From the NCBI RefSeq assembly GCF_032598785.1, contig NZ_CP102984.1: a stretch of DNA of 64,000 bases, one strand, 5' to 3'. The position numbers were made by a program, and so were the translations under genes. This document shows positions 43,897 to 51,312 of the stretch, piece after piece; position 1 is the stretch's first letter; every line of letters starts with the position of its first letter. The stretch is from Terrisporobacter petrolearius. GTDB lineage: Bacteria; Bacillota; Clostridia; Peptostreptococcales; Peptostreptococcaceae. Below the pieces are notes generated by a model. It made no database searches. It was not told where the DNA came from and saw nothing but the letters and a program-made list of their open reading frames with translations.

Positions 43897-44799
43897 CTAC
43901 TTAGATTTATAATCAACTTTGCCCTCTGTAAGCTCTAAATATAGCTGCTCTAAGGAAGGTTGAACCTTTGTAAGTTCGAAGATTGCAATATAATTTTCCT
44001 TAGCTAAAATTCCTATTTTTTCACCCTCTACATTTCTAACCTGCAAAGAACCTTCTTCGCCTTTGCTTATATAGGCTCCATTTTTCTTCAATAAATCTTC
44101 TAGCTTAGAATTATCTTCACTTTTTATTCTTAAATATCCACTGTAGCTCTTTTGGGATATTTCCTCCACTGACATATCAGCTAATAGCTTTCCCTGTGCT
44201 AAAACAATAATTCTTTCCGCTATTGCTTGCACTTCGCTCATTAGATGGCTAGAGACTAAAACTGATTTTCCCTCTTTTGCCAAATCTTTGGCTAAGCTCC
44301 TTAACCACTTAATGCCATCAACATCTAAACCATTAAACGGTTCATCCAATATAATAGTCTCGGGATTCCCTAACAATGCTGCAGCAATACCTAAACGCTG
44401 TTTCATTCCCAAAGAATATTCTTCAATTTGCTTATTCTTTACTTTTTCCAACCCTGTTTTTTCAATCATTTCAATTACTCGGTCGCTTGGCATTCCGCTT
44501 GCTGTAGCTATCAATTGCAAATGTTGAAGTGCTGTCAACTTTGGATTAAGATCATCAGCATCAATTAATGCACCAATCTTTAAAATTGGCTGATTCAAAT
44601 CTATATATTGCTTTCCATCAATAATTACCTCTCCTTTAGATGGTTTAACTAGATTTAGAATCATTCTCATGGTAGTTGATTTCCCTGCACCATTAGGACC
44701 TAAAAAGCCTGTAACTACACCAGGTTTAATATTAAAAGACAAATTATCTACTGCAACTTTGTCTTTATAAACTTTTGTTAAGTTTTTCAATTCAATCAC
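43897..44799 (-). CDS. ABC transporter ATP-binding protein
   Basis: A 300-residue ATPase of the drug-export (CcmA/BcrA-like) family. Walker A GPNGAGKST near residue 35, signature EYSLGMKQRLGIA near 130, Walker B TIILDEPFNGLD and H-loop SSHLMSEV. The C-terminal 80 residues form the domain typical of this family. It starts 1 base after the stop of the merR gene, so the two are translationally linked. Confidence 0.87.
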   Translation of the reverse strand: MIELKNLTKVYKDKVAVDNLSFNIKPGVVTGFLGPNGAGKSTTMRMILNLVKPSKGEVIIDGKQYIDLNQPILKIGALIDADDLNPKLTALQHLQLIATASGMPSDRVIEMIEKTGLEKVKNKQIEEYSLGMKQRLGIAAALLGNPETIILDEPFNGLDVDGIKWLRSLAKDLAKEGKSVLVSSHLMSEVQAIAERIIVLAQGKLLADMSVEEISQKSYSGYLRIKSEDNSKLEDLLKKNGAYISKGEEGSLQVRNVEGEKIGILAKENYIAIFELTKVQPSLEQLYLELTEGKVDYKSK

Positions 44800-44800
44800 A

Positions 44801-45571
44801 TTACCTCTCCTTTTCTACTGTTAAATAACTTTCCACAGACTTATCAATAAACTCATCAGCAAACTCCATTAGTCTTCTATCTTCTTCAGGCCATTGATTA
44901 CGATTTTCATAAGCTACTTTATGTGCTTCAAGTAATTCAAGCCTTCCTCCTGTCACCAGTGCCACCATTTCCATCCACCTTTTAGCAAAATCCTGCCCTT
45001 GTCTATCTTTTGGATCAACACCATTAATAATGTGTGCAACAGCTTCTACTACGAGAGCCTTCCACTTCCAATAAGTTTCAATTACTTCTTCTGTTTTTTC
45101 ATAATGACTTATAAGAACATCATCTGTTTTTTCATCATAATGAACATTTTTATATTCAAAGATAATATCCTTATTTAATGTACTCATTAACTGAACTAAT
45201 TCTCCTGAAATCAGTGCTTGGTTTCTTTCTAAGTTTTTTAGACTTGCATCAATTAGAGATATACTCATTTTCATATCATTTAACTTTTGATAAAAAATCT
45301 GCTTCTGCTTTTGAAGCACATCAGTAACTTGCTCCACAGTAACCGCTTCAACCACAAGTTCTTTGATCTCCTTTATAGGAAGTCCTAATGATTTGTAGAA
45401 CAGAACTTGCTGTAACTTTGTAATATCTTTTTCTTCGTAGTATCTACGGCCATTAGTCAATTCCTTATTTAACGGAATTAATCCAATATTATCGTAATAT
45501 TGCAAAGTTCTTATAGTAACCCCTGTTAAATTTGCAATCTCACCTATAGAAAAATACCTCTTTTTATTCAT
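44801..45571 (-). CDS. MerR-family regulator with C-terminal TipAS-like domain
   Basis: A 256-residue activator. The winged helix and coiled coil are FSIGEIANLTGVTIRTLQYY, GLIPLNKELTNGRRYYEEKD and a long helix to about residue 125. The C-terminal 120 residues (RQGQDFAKRWMEMVALVTGG, MEFADEFIDKSVESYL) look like a drug-binding helical domain of TipAS type. It heads an operon with an ABC exporter, and its promoter has the 19-base spacer and central dyad expected for MerR activation. The inducer is presumably a hydrophobic antibiotic or peptide. Confidence 0.82.
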   Translation of the reverse strand: MNKKRYFSIGEIANLTGVTIRTLQYYDNIGLIPLNKELTNGRRYYEEKDITKLQQVLFYKSLGLPIKEIKELVVEAVTVEQVTDVLQKQKQIFYQKLNDMKMSISLIDASLKNLERNQALISGELVQLMSTLNKDIIFEYKNVHYDEKTDDVLISHYEKTEEVIETYWKWKALVVEAVAHIINGVDPKDRQGQDFAKRWMEMVALVTGGRLELLEAHKVAYENRNQWPEEDRRLMEFADEFIDKSVESYLTVEKER

Positions 45572-45592
45572 TACATCTCCTCCACAGTATTA

Positions 45593-45623
45593 ATTAAATC
45601 ATATTACGTAACGTAATATGCAA
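45593..45623 (-). promoter_or_regulatory. MerR-type promoter with 19-base spacer and dyad
   Basis: On the minus strand TTGCAT, 19 bases, TTTAAT. The spacer region contains the near-perfect dyad CATATTACGT-T-ACGTAATATG (45600-45620). An overlong spacer with a central dyad is the classic MerR activator arrangement. It lies 22 bases upstream of the merR start. Confidence 0.8.
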
Positions 45624-45656
45624 TAGTTATTTTTCATATATTTCTCAAACTTATTT

Positions 45657-46192
45657 TCATATTTCTTCTTTAGCTTTTTTACATGAATGTATTGCAGTTA
45701 TAAAATCATTTAATCTTACCTTACATGTCAAACCTTCTCTTTCAAGGGCTATAGAACTCGCATTAACAATTATATTAAGAATATCTTCACCCGATAGACC
45801 TTTTGTTTCAAGAATTATACATTCCCAATCAGTTTTAGAAAGCTCTAACAGCATTACCGAACAGCTGACGTTCACCGCATGGTCTGTACTTTGAGTTATA
45901 TTTGATAATCTTTTTCCAAGGATAGAATCTGCTTCATCAAAAAATAGCACCGCATTTGTTTCCTTTACTTTTTGAAAAACGGCTTTAATATTTTTGGGTG
46001 TTTCTCCTACAAACTTAGATTTTATTTCTGCATAGTTTACCCTGATAATATTTCTGCTAAGCTCATTTTATTTATATCATTTTCTGTGCCCTAGGATTTG
46101 GAACTCCAAGAGGTTATACATATCTTTCCTCTGTTTGCGACTTAAAATTTTGTCTATTTTCACTTTTAGTATTTATTTTCATATTATCACCC
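45657..46192 (-). pseudogene. AAA+ ATPase, decayed
   Basis: Pieces of a CDC48/FtsH-like AAA+ ATPase. An N-terminal stretch MGDNMKINTKSENRQNF starts at 46192 and ends in a stop. A core follows: SRNIIRVNYAEIKSKFVGET-PKNIKAVFQKVKE and LFFDEADSILGKRLSNITQS (Walker B and sensor 1 region). An internal deletion then joins MLLELSKTDWECI to the lid GLSGEDILNIIVNASSIALE. Walker A is lost. The last 97 codons (45657-45950) remain open but cannot encode an active ATPase. Confidence 0.75.
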
Positions 46193-46217
46193 ATTTCAAT
46201 CTCTCCTTATTTTTAAT

Positions 46218-46683
46218 TTATTCTTGTAGAACTTCATATTGACTTTCCAGCCATCTCATCTCTAATTCATCAACATAACAATTTATTGAACTTTGAGGGA
46301 AGTTCGGAAGTTCGGGATCAATAGCTTCAAAAACCTTTCTAAATTCAGGATCATAGCTATAAATCTTACCTAATCCTCTTAATACCTCTAAAGATGGCTC
46401 GTAAAAGTACTGTAGAGACTGATGCCATTTTATCAAAAGTTCCTGAATCACCTGGCTCTCTGCTCCGGATCCCATATTGTCTGTCAATTCCTGAAATATT
46501 GAATTGCATTCCTCCAGTATCTATTCTTTCTTACTCCCACCGTAGCTATTCCAATTATGCACAGATTGTCTAACCCTATCTTTTCCCCATTGATTCATTG
46601 CCTGATTCTCATACTGACTTTATTTTTCATCAGTTAATTTATTTAATTTTCCATTTTTTTCATATTCATCACTTGTTTAGCAC
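46218..46683 (-). pseudogene. MerR/TipAS regulator C-terminal domain, decayed
   Basis: The frame INKLTDEK, stop, SQYENQAMNQWGKDRVRQSV-HNWNSYGGSKKE, stop, ILEECNSIFQELTDNMGSGA and IQELLIKWHQSLQYFYEPSL to CYVDELEMRWLESQYEVLQE matches the antibiotic-recognition (TipAS) half of MerR-like activators. Two in-frame stops and the missing N-terminal DNA-binding domain mark it as a pseudogene. It is the second broken multidrug regulator in this stretch. Confidence 0.75.
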
Positions 46684-46765
46684 AAACTATTACTGGTTCT
46701 TTCCAGAGTTAGTTGATTATTTATATTTTTCTAATAAAATAACTTTTGATTTTAGCGTTTCAAAT

Positions 46766-47215
46766 GTAAGCGTAAAAGATTTAACGCCTTGGAATATAAG
46801 AGGCAATAACTGATATTGTATTAAAATCAGTTATTACCTCTATATTATTTATTTTCTATTTTAAGATTTTCTGGCAGAGTTGCCGACCAAGGCATTAGAT
46901 CTAATAATTTTTCTTCTTTTAATGTTTCATCTTTTCCATATGATTGCATGTGATTTTTTCAAGGCTTCATTATTTAGGGTTGATACGATATCATAATATT
47001 TTCTTCGGATATGCGCTAAACAATAAAGTTGTTTAGCATCACGCTATTATATACTTTATATCCGTCTGTCTGAAGAAATCCAGAATAACCATTCAAAAAT
47101 GATTTTGGATAAGAACTAAATCTAGTTTTCTGATATTCATATAAAATAATAGAGTTATCATTTCCTCCTGTTTTATATAACCACATATAACATTTATATC
47201 TCTCCTATAGTTATT
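46766..47215 (-). mobile_element. IS66-family remnant with one terminal repeat
   Basis: GTAAGCGTAAAAGATTTAACGC at 46766-46787, here given in two parts GTAAGCGTAA and AAGATTTAACGC, resembles the IS66-family terminus. On the minus strand the broken transposase reads YKCYMWLYKTGGNDNSIILY, EYQKTRFSSYPKSFLNGYSG, FLQTDGYKVYN, LYCLAHIRRKYYD and, at the end, LLDLMPWSATLPENLKI; these are the C-terminal third of the IS66 transposase with the catalytic TDGY Asp. Frameshifts separate the pieces. The left part of the element is missing. A 20-bp stem at 46791-46843 lies at the end of the transposase. Confidence 0.8.
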
Positions 47216-47315
47216 TATTTTCTAACTATAGTAAAACATACTAGAGATAATATTGGTAAATATGTGGGGATTTAATTTTCCCTTTTATGGGTAATTTTAT
47301 TTTACCACTCACACG

Positions 47316-47978
47316 GTGAAAGAATCTGGCTACCGCCAATATGACGACGAAAGCTTGCGCCGCTTATGGAGCATTTTATTTTATAAGGAGCTTGGCTTTT
47401 CCCTTGACGACATTCGATTAATACTTGATAATCCAAAGGAAATGGAAAAAGAGTTAATGCGACAACATAAACAAATTCTTTTAGAAAGACAGTCTCAATT
47501 ACAAAAAATGATATTGTCGGTTGACATGATTTTGAATGATAAGTTCGATATTTCAATGCTTAGGGATTTTGATAAAAGTCGAATTGAAACTCTAAAGAAA
47601 ACATATGCAAATGAAATCCAAGAGTTAATTGAAAGTTCCTTTTTTCTACCATTAGTAAAAAGCGGCGTATTACAGGGCAACGTATCTATTTTTGAAAATG
47701 CCTCCACTATGATGACCTTGGATTTTGACAAGCTTATTGCTCTTTGTACTGAGGTCATCCAAAAGTTTGACGAAGCCATGAAGGATGATCCTGAGAGCTT
47801 ATCAGCAAAAGAGGCTGTTACTATTTTCAGGGAATTAATAACTATTTGGATTCCAAGCGATGATAATACTTTCCGAAAGATCGGGCAGGCGTATTTGAAG
47901 TATAAAGAAGATTTGGACAAAAAGACACCAGGACTTGCAGAGTTTGTAAGTGCGGCTATCAGGCATATCTATCCATAA
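47316..47978 (+). pseudogene. MerR-family regulator lacking its N-terminus
   Basis: A 220-codon frame that starts inside the family consensus: KESGYRQYDDESLRRLWSIL-FYKELGFSLDDIRLIL, a coiled coil, and a TipAS-like domain ending LDKKTPGLAEFVSAAIRHIYP. Full-length members begin about 35 residues earlier with the first helix-turn-helix, which has been replaced here by unrelated AT-rich DNA next to the IS66 remnant. The GTG at about 47316 is not a credible native start. DNA binding should be lost, though the C-terminal domain could still bind drug if made. Confidence 0.75.
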
Positions 47979-48118
47979 TCAGATTTCTTGCCAATATGAT
48001 CCATGTCGATTTTCTGTTTTGGGTTTTTCACGGTCACGATTATCTCAGAAAATATTATTGGGCCAGCAATTTTGTTGAATCTGCATGATAAAAGTAATCG
48101 TGTTTCCACAGAATAATA

Positions 48119-48170
48119 AAAAAGGAATTTTCGGGACTTTGCTTTTCATAACAAAATCTCGAAAATCCCT
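48119..48170. terminator. Hairpin near the left attachment-like site
   Basis: AAGGAATTTTCGGGA and TCTCGAAAATCCCTT form a long stem. 47979-48448 contains no gene apart from this hairpin and the HVETVVLM-encoding sequence. Confidence 0.55.
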
Positions 48171-48195
48171 TATTTCAAACATTTGTAGTCTTTTT

Positions 48196-48240
48196 ACTTA
48201 TCTTTCCTTGGCATCAATACTACCGTCTCCACATGTTTCG
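48196..48240 (-). other. Attachment-like site, left copy (HVETVVLM sequence)
   Basis: On the minus strand these bases read SKHVETVVLMPRKDK, stop, the C-terminal codons of an RlmD-type rRNA methyltransferase or a related element-borne gene. The core CATCAATACTACCGTCTC (plus strand, about 48212-48229) is identical to the right copy at about 59914-59931. The rest of the gene is absent. I read it as one end of the integrated segment. Confidence 0.6.
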
Positions 48241-48448
48241 AGTTGCCTTGATAGCTATCAAAACTGCGTTCTCAACCCCTATGGTTATGGGGACCATATC
48301 CACGCTCGTAGATGGAAACATATCCAATATTGGCTCTCGTTTGTGGAAACATATCCATAGGTTTTGCTGTTTATTGAGAAAACTACTGAGGTAGACTGTT
48401 ACTTTTCAATTATTCTTATGACTCACTACTGTAAATAACGTTATTCTC

Positions 48449-49252
48449 CTATTCCTTAATGTAATTCAACAATCTTTCTAAAAAGTCACGTGTAACTTTT
48501 AAGTTGTACTGTTCTATAATGTGACTTTGCAAATCCATAACTAACAGTAAAGCTTTTTTATAGGCTACAAATAATTCATCCCTATCTAATCGAGCGGTAG
48601 TCTTTGCGAATTTTTTATAATTTTCAAGGCTAATTTCTTTTTCAAGATTTTTACTCATGTTAAGCCAATTATCAGCATTTTTTTCTGCCATACGTATAAG
48701 TTGTAGTGTGTTTTTTTGAAGTTGTGATAAGAGTTCTAATGAACGAGCATATTCTCCTCTTTTTAGAACGTTGATTCCCATCAACCATAGATTAGAGAAA
48801 TTACACAACAAAAAATTAGCATTTTCTTCAGTAAGTCTATTAGGTCTTGCACCACTTATCTCTGACAAATAATTTTCTAATTGCCCCGTTTCATCGTAAA
48901 TAAGCATAGCCTTCGTATCAGGAATATAACCTGAATCTTTAAACGAGGGGATTATGTTCATATCTTTTTCAGAAAGAAAATGAAATTCCCCACGAATAAG
49001 ATTATCAAAAATAACTACCTCTGTTCCGTACTCGTTTTTATAAAGCAACAAGTACGGAGCTACGTCAAACAACCAGTTGGACGAATCAAAGCTCGAGGTT
49101 CTACTATCTTTCAAAAATATATAGAACTCTATATCAGAGTATTGGTCACCTTCTCCTTTGGTAAACGATCCATACATCATACAAGCTGTAATTCGTTCAT
49201 CTGACTCAGTAAGATTTTTAACATTTGCAATTAATTCTTTTTGTTTTAACAT
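48449..49252 (-). CDS. lnu(B): Lincosamide nucleotidyltransferase, Lnu(B) type
   Basis: A 267-residue protein from the ATG at 49252 (AAGGGTGAAGAA upstream), the length of Lnu(B). The nucleotidyltransferase motif MYGSFTKGEGDQYSDIEFYI, with the two metal-binding acidic residues, is near the N-terminus. VVIFDNLIRGEFHFLSEKDM and NFLLCNFSNLWLMGINVLKR follow. From memory it matches Lnu(B) at nearly every position, with a few changes such as KDSRTSSFDS. It adenylylates lincomycin and clindamycin. It lies 51 bases downstream of the lsa(E)-like gene, the same partner as in known lsa(E)-lnu(B) clusters. The longer frame to 49294 is not used. Confidence 0.93.
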   Translation of the reverse strand: MLKQKELIANVKNLTESDERITACMMYGSFTKGEGDQYSDIEFYIFLKDSRTSSFDSSNWLFDVAPYLLLYKNEYGTEVVIFDNLIRGEFHFLSEKDMNIIPSFKDSGYIPDTKAMLIYDETGQLENYLSEISGARPNRLTEENANFLLCNFSNLWLMGINVLKRGEYARSLELLSQLQKNTLQLIRMAEKNADNWLNMSKNLEKEISLENYKKFAKTTARLDRDELFVAYKKALLLVMDLQSHIIEQYNLKVTRDFLERLLNYIKE

Positions 49253-49303
49253 TTCTTCACCCTTTCTGTAAATATCTGTTAGTTTCTGTTGCAACTCAAA
49301 TCT

Positions 49304-50788
49304 CTATAAACATAAATTAATATTTTTCGTACAAATATTATTGCAAAAACCATCATCATGCTCCACAAACAATAGTGTAGGACAATATTCCAAAATCATT
49401 TTTTCAATTTGGATACGTGAAAAAATATCAATATAGTTCAATGGCTCATCCCATATATACAAATGTGCGCTTTCACAAAGGCTTTTAGCAATTAGTACTT
49501 TCTTTTTCTGACCTGCACTAAAATCCTCCATGTTCTTATCAAACTGTTCTCTGTTAAAATCCAGTTTACGAAGAATCGTTTTAAATAGAGTTTCATCCAT
49601 CTTATTATTATAGGCAAACTCAGATAGATTACCTTTTAAATATGAAGTATCTTGCGAAATATAAGAAATCTTTAGTCCACTTGCTAACATAAAATTTCCG
49701 GTAAATTTAATAACATCTCCATTAATCAATTTTAGGATACTAGACTTACCACTCCCATTTTTTCCGATAATGGCAACTCTATCACCAATATTGACTCTGA
49801 AATTAAGATTACTGCATACTTCTTTATCCCCATAAAACAATGATAAATCATTCGCTTCTATTAGGCACTCTTTGTGAAAATCAAGTGGCGAAATTTTTAA
49901 ATCGTCATATTGTTCAATGTTGTGGAGCAGTTCGGATTTTTGTAAAATAGCTTCCTGCTGCCTTGACTCAATATTTTTAGCACGTTTCATCGCCTTTGCC
50001 GCCTTATGTCCAACATAACCCTTATCCAGTTTTGAACCAGAATTTGTTGTTCCATCTTTACTTTTTTCTACTTTATTTGACCAGTTTGAACTACGTTTTG
50101 CTGCATAAGACAACCTTCCTATTTCTTTAAGGAGTTTCTTGTTTTCTGACAGTTCAAAATTATCTTGTAACGTTTTGTTCTCCCACCAAGAAGTAAAATT
50201 TCCTTTTTGGATTTCGATATTCGTTTTATTGATAGACAGTATATGGTCAACGCATTGATCAAGTAAGTTTCTATCATGAGATACCAAAATAAACCCCTTC
50301 TTGCGTTTCAAGTAGTTTTGCACCACATTACGTGCATCGATGTCAAGATGGTTTGTAGGTTCATCAATAAGTAGGAAACAACTCGCTGTAAGGAATAAAG
50401 CTGCAAGAAGGACCTTTGTTTGCTCACCATTTGACAGTGTATTAAACGGACGATATAAAGCATCTTCTTGAACATCAAGCAATGATATTTCACGAAAAAT
50501 CTCCCAATCCATACATTCCGTACAAATACTCTTCATTACTTCAATTGTATATAGACTCTTATCTTCCACATCATAAGGAAAATACTCAAATTTAACTGCA
50601 GAACTTATATTGCCAGAATACGAATATTTTCCAAGCAGTAAATTTAAGAAAGTAGTTTTACCGCGTCCGTTTCTTCCAATAAAACCAAGTCTCCAATCTG
50701 TATCTATTTGAAAACTTACATTTTCAAATAGATTGTCGTAACTTCCCTCGTGTGAAAAAGTTAGATTTGAAACATTTATTATAGACAT
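49304..50788 (-). CDS. lsa(E)-like: Lsa(E)-like ABC-F ribosomal protection protein
   Basis: A 494-residue ABC-F protein, the length of Lsa(E). The first Walker A is GRNGRGKTT, the first Walker B LLIDEPTNHLD, and a lysine-rich linker (SNWSNKVEKSKDGTTNSGSK) follows. The second Walker A is GKNGSGKSS, the second signature FSAGQKKKVLIAKSL and the second Walker B YIWDEPLNYID. Many stretches such as VEDKSLYTIEVMKSIC and EISLLDVQEDALYRPFNTLS match Lsa(E), while others have drifted. Lsa proteins protect the ribosome from lincosamides, streptogramin A and pleuromutilins. A 370-base leader with several hairpins and a short ORF precedes it. Confidence 0.92.
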   Translation of the reverse strand: MSIINVSNLTFSHEGSYDNLFENVSFQIDTDWRLGFIGRNGRGKTTFLNLLLGKYSYSGNISSAVKFEYFPYDVEDKSLYTIEVMKSICTECMDWEIFREISLLDVQEDALYRPFNTLSNGEQTKVLLAALFLTASCFLLIDEPTNHLDIDARNVVQNYLKRKKGFILVSHDRNLLDQCVDHILSINKTNIEIQKGNFTSWWENKTLQDNFELSENKKLLKEIGRLSYAAKRSSNWSNKVEKSKDGTTNSGSKLDKGYVGHKAAKAMKRAKNIESRQQEAILQKSELLHNIEQYDDLKISPLDFHKECLIEANDLSLFYGDKEVCSNLNFRVNIGDRVAIIGKNGSGKSSILKLINGDVIKFTGNFMLASGLKISYISQDTSYLKGNLSEFAYNNKMDETLFKTILRKLDFNREQFDKNMEDFSAGQKKKVLIAKSLCESAHLYIWDEPLNYIDIFSRIQIEKMILEYCPTLLFVEHDDGFCNNICTKNINLCL

Positions 50789-50847
50789 ATATTCTTCCTC
50801 CTTTACATTATAATAATTTTATAAGCAAAGTCGGTTTTCGGCATTGA

Positions 50848-50925
50848 TTACTCTATGCAAATACTGCCAATAGTATCCGACTCTGCATAGAGATTGTCAT
50901 GTGTTATTATAGTATCTTTTTCCAT
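50848..50925 (-). CDS. Short ORF between attenuator and lsa(E)-like gene
   Basis: Twenty-five codons, MEKDTIITHDNLYAES then DTIGSICIE, with AAGGGAAG 7 bases upstream. Its second half forms the hairpin at 50851-50892. It may be translated as a coupling ORF or control access to the lsa ribosome binding site. The peptide is not recognised. Confidence 0.45.
   Translation of the reverse strand: MEKDTIITHDNLYAESDTIGSICIE
50851..50892 (-). promoter_or_regulatory. Hairpin upstream of lsa(E)-like gene
   Basis: CTCTATGCA and TGCATAGAG form the outer stem, ATACT/AGTAT an inner one. AGTCGG within the loop can alternatively pair with CCGACTT 25 bases downstream. Confidence 0.6.
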
Positions 50926-50951
50926 CAAACATCTTCCCTTCTTTTACAAAT

Positions 50952-50986
50952 ATTAAAAGCCGCAAGAAAGTAAATTCTTACGGCTC
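50952..50986 (-). terminator. Attenuator terminator of the lsa(E)-like leader
   Basis: In transcript sense AGCCGTAAGAA, loop TTTACT, TTCTTGCGGCTTTT. The segment GCAAGAAAGT (minus sense of 51061-51070) is perfectly complementary to the terminator 3' arm ACTTTCTTGC, so it can act as antiterminator. Confidence 0.8.
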
Positions 50987-51136
50987 AAAAACAAATACCT
51001 ATTATTACCTTTTGTAGCACATCAGGCTACTGTAATGTATTATTGAGTGTAGAATACTTAACTTTCTTGCAATTCGCATAACAAAACAAACGGTTCTATC
51101 GCCGTTATTTTTAATATCTTATTATGCTTCTAATAA

Positions 51137-51157
51137 TTAGCAAGAAAAGCTATACAT
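51137..51157 (-). CDS. Leader peptide MYSFSC of the lsa(E)-like gene
   Basis: Six codons plus stop, with TGGAGGTGG 3-9 bases upstream. It begins a leader of about 350 bases with three hairpins before the lsa gene. Length and position are those of an arrest peptide; the sequence differs from the macrolide type, as expected for another drug class. Confidence 0.7.
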   Translation of the reverse strand: MYSFSC

Positions 51158-51177
51158 TCTTCCACCTCCAAGTCATT

Positions 51178-51212
51178 TTATTATATCATATTATCTTCAA
51201 AAACCCAAGATA
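51178..51212 (-). promoter_or_regulatory. Promoter of the lsa(E)-lnu(B) unit
   Basis: TTGGGT, a 17-base spacer and TATAAT on the minus strand, about 20 bases upstream of the leader ORF ribosome binding site. Confidence 0.65.
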
Positions 51213-51236
51213 ATTCTTCTGTTCTTTTTCTAAAAA

Positions 51237-51312
51237 TTACCCTTCTACATCAATCTTGACTTCAGACTTTAATTCAACAGTGAGCTTACCTTCATATATC
51301 GTAACTTTTTCA
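51237..51312 (-). pseudogene. C-terminal tail of another serine recombinase
   Basis: Directly after the stop of the recombinase at 51310, a second frame reads LKYEKVTIYEGKLTVELKSE and VKIDVEG, stop. This is the usual end of large serine recombinases (VxxxxGKLTVxLKS). It suggests that the present gene replaced or recombined with a related one. Confidence 0.6.
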
